NCBI GenBank assembly: GCA_001942415.1
Contig: MKJX01000186.1
Coordinates: 1 to 57,229, forward strand
Direction: 5' to 3'
Source of the DNA: Pseudonocardia sp. CNS-139
GTDB taxonomy: Bacteria; Actinomycetota; Actinomycetes; Mycobacteriales; Pseudonocardiaceae
Length of the DNA: 57,229 bases
This document shows positions 1-10,391 of this stretch, piece by piece. Below the pieces are notes generated by a model, which was given only the letters and a program-made list of their open reading frames with translations, was not told the origin of the DNA and ran no database searches. The translations under genes and the position numbers were made by a program. Position 1 is the stretch's first letter. Every line of letters starts with the position of its first letter.

Positions 1-132
1 GCGTGCTCCCACCGGACCCGCGCGACTCCGACGAGGAGCTGATCTCGCTCGTCTTTCTTTCCACGAGGCCGACCCGTGGCCACCGTGCAGACGCTCCCGT
101 CCGCGTCGCCGGCTGGGTGCACTCCCCGCCGG

Positions 133-1417
133 TCACGCCGGCGAGTTTCCTCCGCAACGACTGGCGTCGATCACAAGCAGTACCCGACCGTCGGCTCCGT
201 CGCGACCGTGCGCGACGTCGACGACCCCACGGACTCGTCGCGCGGCCCGGCGCCCTGCCGCGTCACGACGAGGGTGTAGCTGAGCCCGGGCGTGCCGGAC
301 CAGCTCAGCCGGGTCGCGAGCGCGCCCGCGGGCTCGGGCGGCGCGAGCGTGACCGCCGGCGGACCCGAGGGCCCCGCCGCGGCGCCGACGGTCGTGCCCG
401 AGCCGGCCGCCGCGACGACCGCGCCGACGAGCACCACGATCACCAGCCCCACCACCGCGGCGACGGCCACGGGCCGGCGGTGCGGCCGTTCCGGTTCCGC
501 TGTCGCCGGAGCCTCCCCGGCCACCACACCGGGCTCGGCGGTCGGCTCCGTGTCCGCGGCATCCGGCGGCGGCGCGTCTGCCTGCGGCGGCTCCTCCCGG
601 AGCCGGGCCAGCTCGTCCGCGGCGGCGCCGAGCGCCGGCCGCTCCGCCGGGTCCTTCGCGAGCATCGCCGAGACCAGCGCGTGGAACCGGTCGCTGACGG
701 CCACGCCGGGCGGCCAGGAAACGGGCTCGTCGAGAACCCGCCGAATGCGCTCGGCCTCCGACTCGCCCCATCGCGTTCCGAACGGCGCGCGGCCGGTGAC
801 CATTGCGTAGAGGGTGGCGCCGAGCCCGTAGACGTCGGTCCGTTCGTCGATACGGCCCTCGGGCAACAGCGTTTCCGGCGCGGCGTAGGCCGGATTGAAC
901 CCGGTGGCGGTGTTGCCCCGGTGGTCGCGCAGCACGGCGAGCCCGAAGTCGGCGAGAACGGGCGCGCCCGACGACCGGATCAGCACGTTCTGCGGCGTGA
1001 CGTCGCCGTGGATGACCTGGGCCGAGTGCGCGCCCAGCAACGCCGACGCGACCCGGTACCCCAGCTCCGCCGACTCCGGCTCCAGCAGGGCCCCGCCGCG
1101 GCGCACCACCAGCTGCTGGAGCGAGCTGTCGCACAGCTCCGTCACCAGGTAGGGCCGCCCGTCGGCGAGCACCCCCGCGTCGTACACGCGGATCACGTGC
1201 AGGTTGTCGTCGAGCCGGCCCACCGCCTGGCATTCCGCGCGGAACTGCGCCTCGGCCGCGGCGTCGCGCGCCGGAACGCGGAATACCTTCAACGCGACCC
1301 AGCGGCGAGATGCGCCTGACGCGCGCGATAGACGTCGGCGAAGCCGCCGGAGCCGATGGGGGAAAGGTCGAGCAGACCGGGCAACGCCGGGGTTTCCGAG
1401 CGTCCCCCCGACACCAT
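133..1417 (-). CDS. Membrane Ser/Thr protein kinase (PknB-like)
   Basis: A eukaryotic-type Ser/Thr kinase. The N-terminus carries the glycine loop (IGSGGFADVYRAR), followed by the lysine motif VALKVF, the catalytic loop HGDVTPQN and the DFG motif (ADFG). A Pro/Ala-rich linker, one hydrophobic membrane segment (about residues 275-300) and a C-terminal FN3-like extracellular domain follow. Two apparent single-base losses break it: near 1300, between the glycine loop and VALK, and near 178, where repair extends the end from 171 to 133. The ATG at 1417 is divergent from the FHA-FtsK gene, 87 bp away. FHA domains bind phosphothreonine, so the kinase may act on, or signal to, that ATPase; this is inference. 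I see nothing convincing in bases 1-132. Confidence 0.85.
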
Positions 1418-1504
1418 GCTTGAATCGTAACGTCGTCCGGAGCGGCGTCGACTCCTCGCGGGCAACGGATCGGTTTCGCGCGTACGTCGGGGGGAGGCAC
1501 GCGC

Positions 1505-4500
1505 ATGCGGCTGACCGTGGAGGACGACGCCACGGGCGTCCGCGGTGACGTCCACGTCGACTGCGCGCCGTCCGACCGGGTCGCCGACGTCCTCGCCCTG
1601 GTCGGCACCGTCCTGCCCGTCCGCGGCGTCCCTTTCGTGGACGGCGCGCCGCTCGTGCCCGAGCAGCCGGTCGCGGCGTCGCCGCTGCGCGACGGCGGCG
1701 TGCTCCGCTACGGCCGCAGCCGCCTGCCCGTCCCGGAGCCGGCCGTGCCGCCGCTGGTGCTGCGGGTGGTGTCGGGCGTCGCCGCGGGCACCGAGGTGCC
1801 GCTCGTGGCCGGTCGGGAGGTTGTCGTCGGGCGGGCGGCGTCCTGCCAGCTCGTGCTCGACGACCCCGACGTCTCCCGCCGGCACGCGCGGCTCGACGTC
1901 CGGGACGGGCTGGTGCTGCTCACCGACCTCGGGTCGCGCAACGGCGTGCTGCTCGACGGGCACCCGCCCGCGGGCCCGGAGGCCGTCGGCCGGCGCGTCG
2001 TCCAGATCGGCGGCAGCCGCATGGTCGTCGAGGCGCCGGCCGAGCGGGCCGCCGTCGTCACGCGCGGGGACGGCGGCGAGCGGCTCGTCAACCGGACCCC
2101 GCGGTCGCGGCCCGAGAGCTACGAGCCGCCGTCCGTCGCGATGCCCGCCCGCCGGGCCGAGGACGACGACCGGGGCTTTCCGGTGCTGCCCGCGCTGCTC
2201 CCGCTCGTCGCCGCGGTGGTGCTCGCGCTGGTGCTGCAGAACGCCGTGTTCCTGCTGTTCGGGCTGCTCAGCCCGCTGATGCTGGTCGGGAGCTGGTGGA
2301 CCGAGCGGCGCCGGCGCCGCCGCCGCGACCAGCGCGACGAGGGCAGCTACAGCACGGCGCTGACCGCGGCCCGCACGCGCGTCGAGGCGGCCGTCGACGA
2401 CGAGGACGCGGACCTGCGCGGCCGCTGGCCCGACCCCGCGACCACCGTGCGGACGGCGCTCGCCCCGCGGACCGAGCTGTGGCAGCGGCAGCCCCGCGAC
2501 GACGACTGGCTCGCCGTCCGGCTGGGGCGCACCGACCGGGCCGCGGCCGTGCGGGTCACGGGCGACCCGCCCGAGGACTGGTCCCCGCCCGTCCTGCGCC
2601 GCGCCCCGCTCGGCGTCAGCATGGCCGAGCACCCGATGCTCGGCCTCGCCGGCCCGCCCGCCTGGCTCGACGCCCAGCTGGCGTGGGTCGTCACCCAGCT
2701 CGCCGTGCACCACAGCCCCGACGAGCTGCGGCTCGCGGTGATCGCGCCGGACGCCACCGAGGAGCAGCTCGGCTGGATGCGCTGGCTGCCGCACCTGCGG
2801 GCGGACGACGGCGGCGTCCTCGCCGGGTGGGAAGCGGCCGGGGCCGAGCAGCTGACGAAGGCGCTCGGCGACGAGCTGCAGCGCCGGAGCGCCGCCCGCG
2901 ACCCGGCGTCGGCGCGAGCCGCCGTCCCGGACCTCGTCGTCGTGCTCGCCGGCGCCGCGACCCTGCGCCGCCGTCCGCAGCTCACCAACCTGCTCGCCCG
3001 CGGACCGGCGGCGGGCCTGCGCTTCGTCTGCGCCGAGACCGACGAGCGCCGGCTGCCCGACGGCGCCCGGGCCCGCCTGGTCGCCGCGGGCGCCGACGCG
3101 GTGCTGCGCGTCGACCGCGGCGAGTCCCGCACCGTCGTCGCCGACGGGCTCCCGGCGGGTGTCGCCGAGCAGGTCGCCCGGGCGCTGGCACCGCTGCGGC
3201 GGGTCGGCGACGCACCCACGCAGGACGTGCCCGCGTCCGTCCGGCTGGCCGAGCTGACCGGCGAGCCCGGGGCCGCCGAGGTCCGTGCCGAGTGGGCGTT
3301 GCTCCCGGACCGGACCGAGGTGGTCGTCGGCGCCGACGCGGACGGCCCCGTCCTCGTCGACATCGCCCGCGACGGGCCGCACGGGCTCGTCGCCGGCATC
3401 TCCGGCTCCGGCAAGAGCGACTTCCTGCGCACGCTGATCGCCGGGCTGGCCCGGGCCAACTCGCCGACCCAGCTCAACTTCCTGTTCCTCGACTACAAGG
3501 GCGGCGCGACGTTCAAGGACCTGGCCGCGCTGCCGCACGTCGTCGGCTCGGTCACGAACCTCGACACCCGGCTCGCGGCCCGCGCGCTCTCCTCGCTGCG
3601 CGCCGAGCTGAACCGGCGGCAGGCGCAGCTCGCCGCCGCCGGCGCGGAGGACCTCGCCGACTACCGGCGCCGCGCGGCCGCCGACCCCGGCCTGCCGCCG
3701 TTCCCGCGGCTCGTGGTGGTCGCCGACGAGCTGGCCGAGCTGAAGGAGCAGCTCCAGTCGCTCGTCGACGGCCTGGTGAACGTGGCGCGGGTCGGGCGTT
3801 CGCTCGGCGTCCACCTGGTGCTGGCGACGCAGAAGGCCGCGGGTGTCGTCGACGGTCAGATCCGGGCCAACACCGACCTGCGCGTCTGCCTGCGCGTCAA
3901 GGAGGTGGGCGACAGCCAGGACGTGATCGACACCGCGGACGCCGCGCACCTGCCGAGCGCCTACCCCGGCCGCGCGCTGCTCGTCCGGGGCGGCGGGCCG
4001 CCGCAGCTGCTGCAGACCGCGCGCGTCACCGGGCCGCGCCGCCGCAACCCGGGCGCCGTCCGGCGGGCCGTCGCGCTGCGCTGGTCCGACCCTCCGCCCC
4101 CGCCCCCCGCGGACGGGCCCGGCGAGCTGACCACCGACCTGAACGTGCTGGTGGACACGCTGTGCGCCGCGGCGGCGGACAGCGCACCGCCCTACCGGCC
4201 GTGGCTCCCGCCGCTGCCGCCCGCGCTGGCCCTGGACGCCCTGCCGTCGACCCGGTTCGCGATCCCGCTCGGTCTGTGGGACCGGCCGCAGGACCAGCGG
4301 CAGGACGTCCTTTCGGTGCCGCTCGGCACCGGGCACCTGGCGGTCGTCGGCAGCGGTCGCAGCGGCCGCACGACCGCGCTGCTGGCCGTCGCGGCTGGTC
4401 TGGCCCGCGCGGCCTCGCCCGCCGACCTGCACCTGCACGTCGTCGACGGGGCCGGCGGGCTCGCCGGGCTGGCCGCCCTGCCGCACACCGGGGTGCTCGT

Positions 4501-5689
4501 CGGCCCGGACGACGCCGAGCGGCTGGTCCGGCTGCTCGGCCGGCTCGCCGCGCTCATGCGCGACCGGCGCCGCGACCTGGGCCGGTTCGGCGCGACGAGC
4601 GTCGCCGAGCTGTGGGCCCGGGCCGACGCGGGCGCCCCGCCGCACGTCGTGGTGCTGGTCGACGGTTGGGACGGGCTGGTCGACACCACCGACGGCGCGG
4701 CCCAGACCGCGATGTTCGACCTGCTCTCCGGTGGCCCCGCGGCCGGGATCACGGTGTGTGTGGCCGGGGACGAGCGGGTCCTCAAGTCCCGCCTGCTCGG
4801 CCGGCTCACGCACCGTCTGTGCCTGCGGCTGAACAACCCGACCGACGCCACCCTCCTCGGCCTGACCGTCCGCAACCTCCCGGAGAACCTCCCGCCCGGG
4901 CGCGGCCTGTGGACCGCGGACGGCGGCCCGGTGCAGGTGCCGCTGCTCGCCGCCGATCCCGCCGGGCCCGCGCAGGCCGCGGCCCTCGCCGACCTCGCGG
5001 CCCGGCTGCGCGCCTCGGCCGAACCGCCGGACGTGGCCCGGGCGCCGATGCGCCTCGACCCGCTGCCCGACCGGATCGCCCTCGCCGACGCCGTCGGTCT
5101 CGGCGACCGGCCCGCTGCCCGGCACGTCCTGCTCGGAGTGAGCGGCGACCGGCTGAGCCCGGTCTGGGCGAGCCTCGACGCCGGGCCGATCGTGATCGCC
5201 GGCCCGGCCCGCAGCGGCCGCAGCACCGCCGCGGCCGCTGTCGCCGCGTCGACCGCGGCCGCCGGCCTCCGGGTCCTGCTCGGCGTGCACCGCCGGTCCG
5301 AGGTGCACGACCACGCGGCGGCCGCCGGGGTGACGGTCGTCCCGACCGGCGAGGTGGCCGCTGCCCTCGACGGCGCGACCTCGTCGTGCTCGACGACGCC
5401 GACCGTGCCCCGCCCGACGACGCGCTGACCGAACGGCTCACCGCCCGCGGCGCCCGGCGGTCGCCGTCACCGCACTGCTCGACTCGTTCGGCTTCGGCGC
5501 GACGGGCCTGCTCAAGGCCGCGCGCACCGTCCGGGGGCGGTGGTGCTGCTCTGCCCGCCCAACCACCTCACCGCCGCGAACGTGGGCGTGACGCTGGACC
5601 GCGGAGCCGGTTTCGGCGGCCCGCCCGGCCGCGCCTACCTGGTCGCCGACGGGGAACCGGTGCTGGGGCAGGTACCGGAGGCCGGCTGA
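1505..5689 (+). CDS. FHA-FtsK/SpoIIIE type VII secretion ATPase (EssC/EccC-like)
   Basis: About 1,394 residues. After a short N-terminal region comes an FHA domain (residues about 83-170, with SRRHARLD and GSRNG), then two hydrophobic segments (about 227-265), then three FtsK-type ATPase modules. The first has a canonical P-loop GISGSGKSD near residue 632 and a Walker B-like VVVADE near 738. The second (GSGRSGRTT, near 949) and third (GPARSGRST, near 1233) have Arg where the P-loop Lys should be. FHA, then membrane helices, then three ATPases is the order of EssC of Firmicute T7SSb rather than mycobacterial EccC. Start ATG follows GGGGGAGG. Three apparent one-base losses near 5378, 5455 and 5535 break the last module; repaired, it ends LGQVPEAG at 5689. 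It probably powers export of the WXG proteins encoded downstream. Confidence 0.88.
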
Positions 5690-5976
5690 CCGTCGCGGCG
5701 GCGGAGCTCCGGGGGGATGTCGACGTCGAGCAGGAGGAGGTCGAACCTGGTCGCCTCCTGGACCGTGTCGAGGCTCGCCGTCGCCATCACCACCCACGGC
5801 TGGCGGTCGCCGCAGCAGCCCACCAGGCGGTCCAATGCCGAGTAGACGAGGAGCGCCGTCCGCCCGTCGCGTGTCGGGCGGAGATCGACGCTGACGGTCT
5901 CGTCGCCCGCGCTCATGGCCGAACAGGGCACGTAGACGACGGGCGGGAAGGGGATACTGGGTGCGGTCCCGTTCAC
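5635..5976 (-). CDS. SAV_915 family protein
   Basis: A 113-residue soluble protein resembling the actinobacterial SAV_915 family: VYVPC near the N-terminus, then a central pattern RDGRTALLVYSALDRLVGCCG, PWVVM and DLLLLDVDIPPEL. No function is established for the family as far as I know. The GTG start overlaps the stop of the upstream membrane-protein gene as GTGA, with GGAGG upstream, so the two are translationally coupled. Its 3' end overlaps the convergent FHA-FtsK gene by 55 bp; the last 20 or so residues look unlike the family and could reflect a frameshift. It probably belongs to the effector operon. Confidence 0.7.
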   Translation of the reverse strand: MNGTAPSIPFPPVVYVPCSAMSAGDETVSVDLRPTRDGRTALLVYSALDRLVGCCGDRQPWVVMATASLDTVQEATRFDLLLLDVDIPPELRRRDGQPASGTCPSTGSPSATR

Positions 5977-6851
5977 GACAGCTCCTCCGACGGTGCGAGG
6001 TCGCCCCGCCGCAGTCGCTCCACACCGGCGTGGTCGCCGAGTTCGGATCGGGCGTCCGGCCGGCTGAAATAGAACTGCAGCGCGTGGTAGACGAGGGCCG
6101 GGTCGACGGAGAGGTACATTCCGCGCACCATCAGGTAGGGGGCGAACGCCAACTCCGGCTGGTTCCAGAGCCGGGACGTCTGCCGTACCCAGCCTTCGGG
6201 GCTCCGCATGGCGTGCACCTCGATGGCCGGGCCTTTGTCGTCGCACGGGTCGACGTCCATCACATGGCGCCACGACACGAACGAGGTGAGCGCCCACGAG
6301 CGGTGGTAGATCCCCGTCGGACTCAGCGCGACGTAGCCCCGGGCGAGCTTTCCGGTGCAGACGTGGGTGAGCATCGCCACCGCGTACACCACGCCGACGA
6401 CACCTATCGCGGCGGGCACGATGAGATCGAATTCCTGGGTCGCCAGAGCCCAGCCGCCCAACGGTATGAGAACGATGCCCGCAATGCCGAACAGCACGGC
6501 CGGCACGGTGAACATCAGCCAGAACAGGCTCGATGAGTACGGGATGACGACGGCGCTCTCGCCGGATTCCGGAACGGTCGACAGCCGGATGCCGCCGGTC
6601 GCCGATCGGCGAACCAGCACCCGTGTCAGAGTGCCCTGGGCGGCGACGGCGAGGAACAGGAACCCGCCCCAGAGGAGGAAGGCGCCCTGGACCGGTTCTC
6701 CCGTGGCCAGGAAGGTGCCGCCGAAGAAGAAACCCGTTGCGCTCAGCAGTCCCAGGTAGGTCATCCCGGCGATCCACCTGAGCCGCTTCGGCCTCGACCA
6801 TCCGTCCGGCCAGGTCAGACGTTCGGAAGCTGTCTGGGGCACGGGAGCCAC
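5973..6851 (-). CDS. Four-helix membrane protein with PH-like soluble region
   Basis: 292 residues from a GTG start. Two pairs of hydrophobic helices (about residues 27-75 and 108-165) are followed by a soluble C-terminal part with a pattern like bacterial PH domains (GIYHRSWALTSFVSWRHV). I do not recognise a named family. It lies 33 bp downstream of the effector-like gene at 6885-8244 and is coupled by GTGA to the SAV_915 gene. That position suits a partner or immunity protein for the upstream effector, but nothing in the sequence proves it. Confidence 0.7.
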   Translation of the reverse strand: MAPVPQTASERLTWPDGWSRPKRLRWIAGMTYLGLLSATGFFFGGTFLATGEPVQGAFLLWGGFLFLAVAAQGTLTRVLVRRSATGGIRLSTVPESGESAVVIPYSSSLFWLMFTVPAVLFGIAGIVLIPLGGWALATQEFDLIVPAAIGVVGVVYAVAMLTHVCTGKLARGYVALSPTGIYHRSWALTSFVSWRHVMDVDPCDDKGPAIEVHAMRSPEGWVRQTSRLWNQPELAFAPYLMVRGMYLSVDPALVYHALQFYFSRPDARSELGDHAGVERLRRGDLAPSEELS

Positions 6852-6884
6852 CTTCGAAGGTCGTGGACACGAAACAGGACTGGA

Positions 6885-8244
6885 TCAGAAGATTGCTTCC
6901 CACACGGTCTTGGCGCCTTCGGCGATGCCGTTGCCGACTGCTGCGACACCGTCGGATATCGCGTTCTGAACGTCTCCGGGGAGCACGTCGTAGACTGGTC
7001 GGCGAGCACGCCGGCGAGCACTGAGGCGGCGACTCCGGCACCGGCTGCGAGGACAACCACGCGCCGGCCCCGACGGCGGCGGTCAGGACAACCGACCCAC
7101 CGACGACCGCGCCGACGAGCATGCCGGCGCCGAGGCCCGTTGCGCCGGAGATCACGGCCTTCCCGGCCGGCTTTCCGTTGTGGATGTCGTAGGCGACACC
7201 GGCGGCCGAGATGACCACGCCGATGACCGGGATCTTGCCGGCGATGATGTGGCCGGGCAGCCGGTGTGCCCTGGCGGACGCTCTCTCCATTTCTCGGGCT
7301 TTCCTGGCGGCTTCATGTTCCCATTCCGTCAGCTGCCCGGCCCGCGGGTCCCCGCCGTTCGTTCCGAGGTAGTGGTTCCGAGCGCGTTGCGCGGCCACCC
7401 GCTGAGCGGCCGCTTCCTTGCGGAGGACTCTCCGATGGGCGCCGTAGGAGCCGCCGACCACGCCGTTCGCATAGTCGGCCGCGTTGAGATGCCACTTGTC
7501 CCGGACGTCGTTCCGGACGCCGCGGCCGAAGGCGGCGAGGATGGACCCGACGTCGATGGTCCCGCCTTGAGGGGCCGGCACTGCGCCGCCGGTGTTGACC
7601 GGATCCTGCGCGAGAGTGCGGATCCCGGCGTCGGTGCTTCCGGCGTCGTCGAGCTCGCGGACACACCGCGCCGCGGCGGCGTCGCGCCGGTCGGCGGCCT
7701 CGTCGGCCTTCCGCTGCGCCGACCGGAGCGACCGCTCGGCCTGCTCCAGCGCGGCCGCCGCGGTGTTCTCGCGGCGGAGGGCGTCGGTGCGCTGCAGCTC
7801 GGCGTCCTGGGCGGTGACCGGGTCCATCCGCAGCTGGGCGTCGGCCGCGGTCGTCCCGTGCCGGTCGGCGTCGGTCCGCGCGGCGTCGCGGTCCGCGGTG
7901 GCGCGGTCACGGGACTCGGCCGCAGCGGCTGACTCCGCCTGCGCGGCGCGTGCGGCGTCCTGCGCGGCGGACAGCTCCGTCGCGTAGACCTCCAGCGCGC
8001 GGGCGGCCGTCCCGTAGGAGGTCGCGAGGTTCGTGAGGTCGGGGCCGGACTCGGCGAGCAGCACCGTGAACCCGTCGGCGGCCCGGCCGCGCCACATCTG
8101 CGGCCCGATCCCGGACTCGACGGAGCGCAACCGCGACTGGACCTCCTCTGCACGGACCTGCGCGGCCGCGAGGAGTGCGGCGACGCGCCGGACCTGTTCG
8201 GGGTCGCCCGGAACCGCGGTGGTGACCACGGTCTGCGGGTTCAT
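6885..8244 (-). CDS. Putative T7SS effector: WXG-type N-terminal domain, glycine-rich hydrophobic C-terminus
   Basis: About 453 residues. Residues 1-200 form a long helical, Ala/Glu/Arg-rich region with a WXG-type turn (MWRGRAADGF near residue 50), closely similar to the N-terminus of the protein at 10392-12369. The middle is basic and charged. From about residue 325 there are long Gly/Ala/Val hydrophobic stretches (GATGLGAGMLVGAVVGGS), then a tail with DGVAAVGNGIAEGAKTVW. This could be a membrane-inserting effector or a translocated carrier; the chemistry is unknown. Two apparent one-base losses near 7063 and 6995 break the tail; repaired, it ends EAIF at 6885. ATG follows GGGAGAG. The conserved block at 8280-8331 lies 35 bp upstream. 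Confidence 0.72.
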
Positions 8245-8279
8245 CGGCTCTCCCGAGGTGCTGGTGGCGATACGAGGAC

Positions 8280-8331
8280 GACGGTCTCAGCCGGGCCGCC
8301 GCCGCTGAAGGAAGAGTTCTCCCCGGCGCCG
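8280..8331 (-). promoter_or_regulatory. Conserved upstream block, copy B
   Basis: This 52-bp block shares two near-identical segments with the block at 13044-13096: GACGGTCTCAGCCGGG (15 of 16) and TGAAGGAAGAGTTCTCCCC with its following bases (24 of 26), separated by a variable 10 bp. It sits 35 bp upstream of the ATG at 8244 and just after the stop of the gene at 8340. Inside is an imperfect GGAAGA-GT-TCTCCC inverted repeat. A shared promoter or operator is the likely meaning; I cannot assign a sigma factor. Confidence 0.6.
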
Positions 8332-8339
8332 GCGGCTCC

Positions 8340-8983
8340 TCACGCGAACCGGATCGAGTCGACGGCCGCGCGCGCCTGTTCGAGCACCGCGGGGTCGGCC
8401 TCGGCGACGATCAACGCGTAGACGAGCCGGCCGCCGTCCTCGATGACGACGGCGTGCACCGTGCCGCCGTCGGCGGTCGGATCGGCCGGGGACACGTCGT
8501 AGCCGGCGACCCAGGCGTTCCGCCCGTCGACGGTGGTGGCCTCGTCGACCGGGTTCGTCCGCTCGCCGCGCACCGGCAGGAGGTACTCGCCGAAGTCGAC
8601 GGCCAGGCGCCCGGCGACGGCGGGCACGCTCGACTCGCGGGCCGCGAAGAGCGACCCGTCGACCTCGCCGATCATGATCGTCCCGTTCGAGGCACCTTCG
8701 GACGCCGCGACGGACTGGATGTTGAAGAGGTAGTCGCCCTCCGGCGTGGGGCGCCAGCCTCGGCGACCGTGTAGGACAGCCCGAGCGACTCGACCTGGAT
8801 CTCCGGGCCGGTCGGGCGAGGCCCGGGGACCCCGGCGACCCAGGTCAGGGAGGGGACGGACACCGGCGGTCCGGGGTTGAGCACCGCCACCGGCACGACG
8901 ATCCCGCCGACGACGAGGGTGAGCCCCGCCGCGAGCAGTCCGGGCCTGCGGTGGACGAGGGTTCCGAACGACACGCGCCTCAC
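8340..8983 (-). CDS. Membrane-anchored extracytoplasmic protein of unknown function
   Basis: About 215 residues. A short cytoplasmic N-terminus is followed by one membrane helix (about residues 14-34, GLLAAGLTLVVGGIVVPVAV) and an exported domain that ends in a ferredoxin-like alternation of strands and a final helix (VLEQARAAVDSIRFA). I do not recognise a family; such anchored proteins are common near actinobacterial secretion loci. The GTG start overlaps the repaired stop of the LppA-like gene as GTGA. One apparent base loss near 8757 divides the frame. It ends 9 bp from conserved block B. Confidence 0.65.
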
Positions 8984-9574
8984 CCGGACCCGGTGGCGGC
9001 GGGTGCACGGGGTGGGGTTGGTGGAGGGGTGGCAGCCGGTGGTGACCCTGAGGGTCGTATTGACTTCGGTGCCGAATCGGTAGTGGGCGCCGAGGGTGGA
9101 ATCGATTCCGTTGGCGGTGCGGTAGTCCGGCGCCGTGGGAATGAGCGACGCATCGTCGACCTGCAGACCCGCGGTAATGAATCCGTATTCTGCGGTGACG
9201 TCGGCGACGATTCGGCTGGCGCGCGGCCAGAGATCGCCCGAGACGCTTCCCGCGAAGGCCCAGGCGGGTCCGCTGGCGGTATGGCCACCGAGACCGCTGA
9301 ATTCGTCCCCGCAACCGCTCCAGGATCGAGGTCTCGACTCGTACCAAATGCGCGGCCCGAGTTCGGCGTCGATGCGAGTGCGGATGCGCTGGAGCATCTC
9401 GTCGTAGCGGGCGATCGCCTCCTCAATGCCGGGTCGGGCGGCGAGTTCGGCCCGGGCGTCCATGATCTCCTCCTCTGTGGGCTCTCGGGGGAGTCCGAGG
9501 GTGTCGGGAAGGCCGCATGCCGCAGATAGTGCGGCGCTGACGAGCAGGACGAACGCTCGGTGCGCGATAGCCAT
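8980..9574 (-). CDS. LppA-like lipoprotein, copy 1
   Basis: About 198 residues. A signal peptide ends in a weak lipobox (LSAAC), followed by a domain starting ARAELAARPGIEEAIARYDE and holding Trp, Cys and aromatic positions typical of mycobacterial LppA/LppB-type lipoproteins. It is plainly a paralogue of the gene at 9603-10235; both contain RIDxE-GPR-WYE and end with VTTGCH. Natural extent depends on repairing one base near 9007, giving a stop at 8980 that overlaps the next GTG. The chosen ATG at 9574 gives a normal signal peptide. Probably surface-attached; function unknown. Confidence 0.7.
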
Positions 9575-9602
9575 GGCGTCTTCGGAGAGCGCGAGTACCC
9601 GC

Positions 9603-10235
9603 TCAGGGCTCGGTCGTGGGGTGATCGTCGCCGGGGGCCGTCGCAGGGCGCTCCCACGGGGTGGGGCTCGTGGGGAGGTGACAGCCCGTTGTGACCTGAA
9701 TGCTCGTGTTGACATAGGTGCCGAACGTGTAGCTCGCACCGAGGCCGCTGTCGACGCCACCTGTCTGATGGTTCCCAGGCTCGCCGGGACTAGCGGGTGT
9801 GTCGATCTGCAGGCCGGCAGTGGCGAATCCGTGTGCAGCGGTGATGTCGGCGACGATCTGTCGGGCTTGTGGCCAGGTGCCGTCGGGAATGTTGCCGTCG
9901 AATGCCCAGGTCGGCGAACTGCTGTTGACAGCGCCGAGCCCGCCGTATTCGCCGCCGCAGGCCCCCCATGAGCGTGGGAGCGCCTCGTACCAGCTCCGGG
10001 GACCGAACTCGGTGTCGATACGGTCCCGAATCTGCCGGAGCATTTCGTCGTAGCGGGTGTTGATCTCTTCGATGCTGGGGCGGGCGGCCAGCTCGGCCCG
10101 GGTGTCCATTGTTTCCCTCTGTACGGGCTCATGTGGTACGGCTGGACCGCTGCAGCCAGCGAGCAGCCATGTCACGAGGGCTGCGAGTGTCGTACGAACG
10201 AAGACGCTTGCCCGGCGCTGCGCGGTGCTGGTCAT
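9603..10235 (-). CDS. LppA-like lipoprotein, copy 2
   Basis: 210 residues. The N-terminus has Arg residues, a hydrophobic stretch and the lipobox LLAGC, so the mature protein should be lipidated at that Cys. The mature domain repeats the LppA pattern seen in the next gene (AELAARPSIEEINTRYDE, WAFDGNI, GFATAGLQI, VTTGCH) and ends in a Pro/Thr-rich tail. The frame is intact. It lies 28 bp upstream of copy 1, so the pair is a tandem duplication, placed between the two large WXG-type genes. Confidence 0.78.
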   Translation of the reverse strand: MTSTAQRRASVFVRTTLAALVTWLLAGCSGPAVPHEPVQRETMDTRAELAARPSIEEINTRYDEMLRQIRDRIDTEFGPRSWYEALPRSWGACGGEYGGLGAVNSSSPTWAFDGNIPDGTWPQARQIVADITAAHGFATAGLQIDTPASPGEPGNHQTGGVDSGLGASYTFGTYVNTSIQVTTGCHLPTSPTPWERPATAPGDDHPTTEP

Positions 10236-10391
10236 CGGGTCGATTCCTTCGAGGTTCGCAGGATGTCGCCGGCCACCGGCATGGTGCGTCCGTCCACACC
10301 AGCGGAGGCTACGGGCCGTGGGCGCAGTTGTGGGCCGAACGGAAGAACTGCGCTCGCAGTGCGCTTCTCCGGAGCGCGCATCCGTCAGGCG

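Noticed and set aside
1289..5314. Very long open frame antisense to the FHA-FtsK gene
   Set aside because: Low-complexity Arg/Gly/Pro residues, no domains; a shadow of GC-rich coding DNA on the other strand. Only its last 43 codons are real, as the kinase N-terminus.
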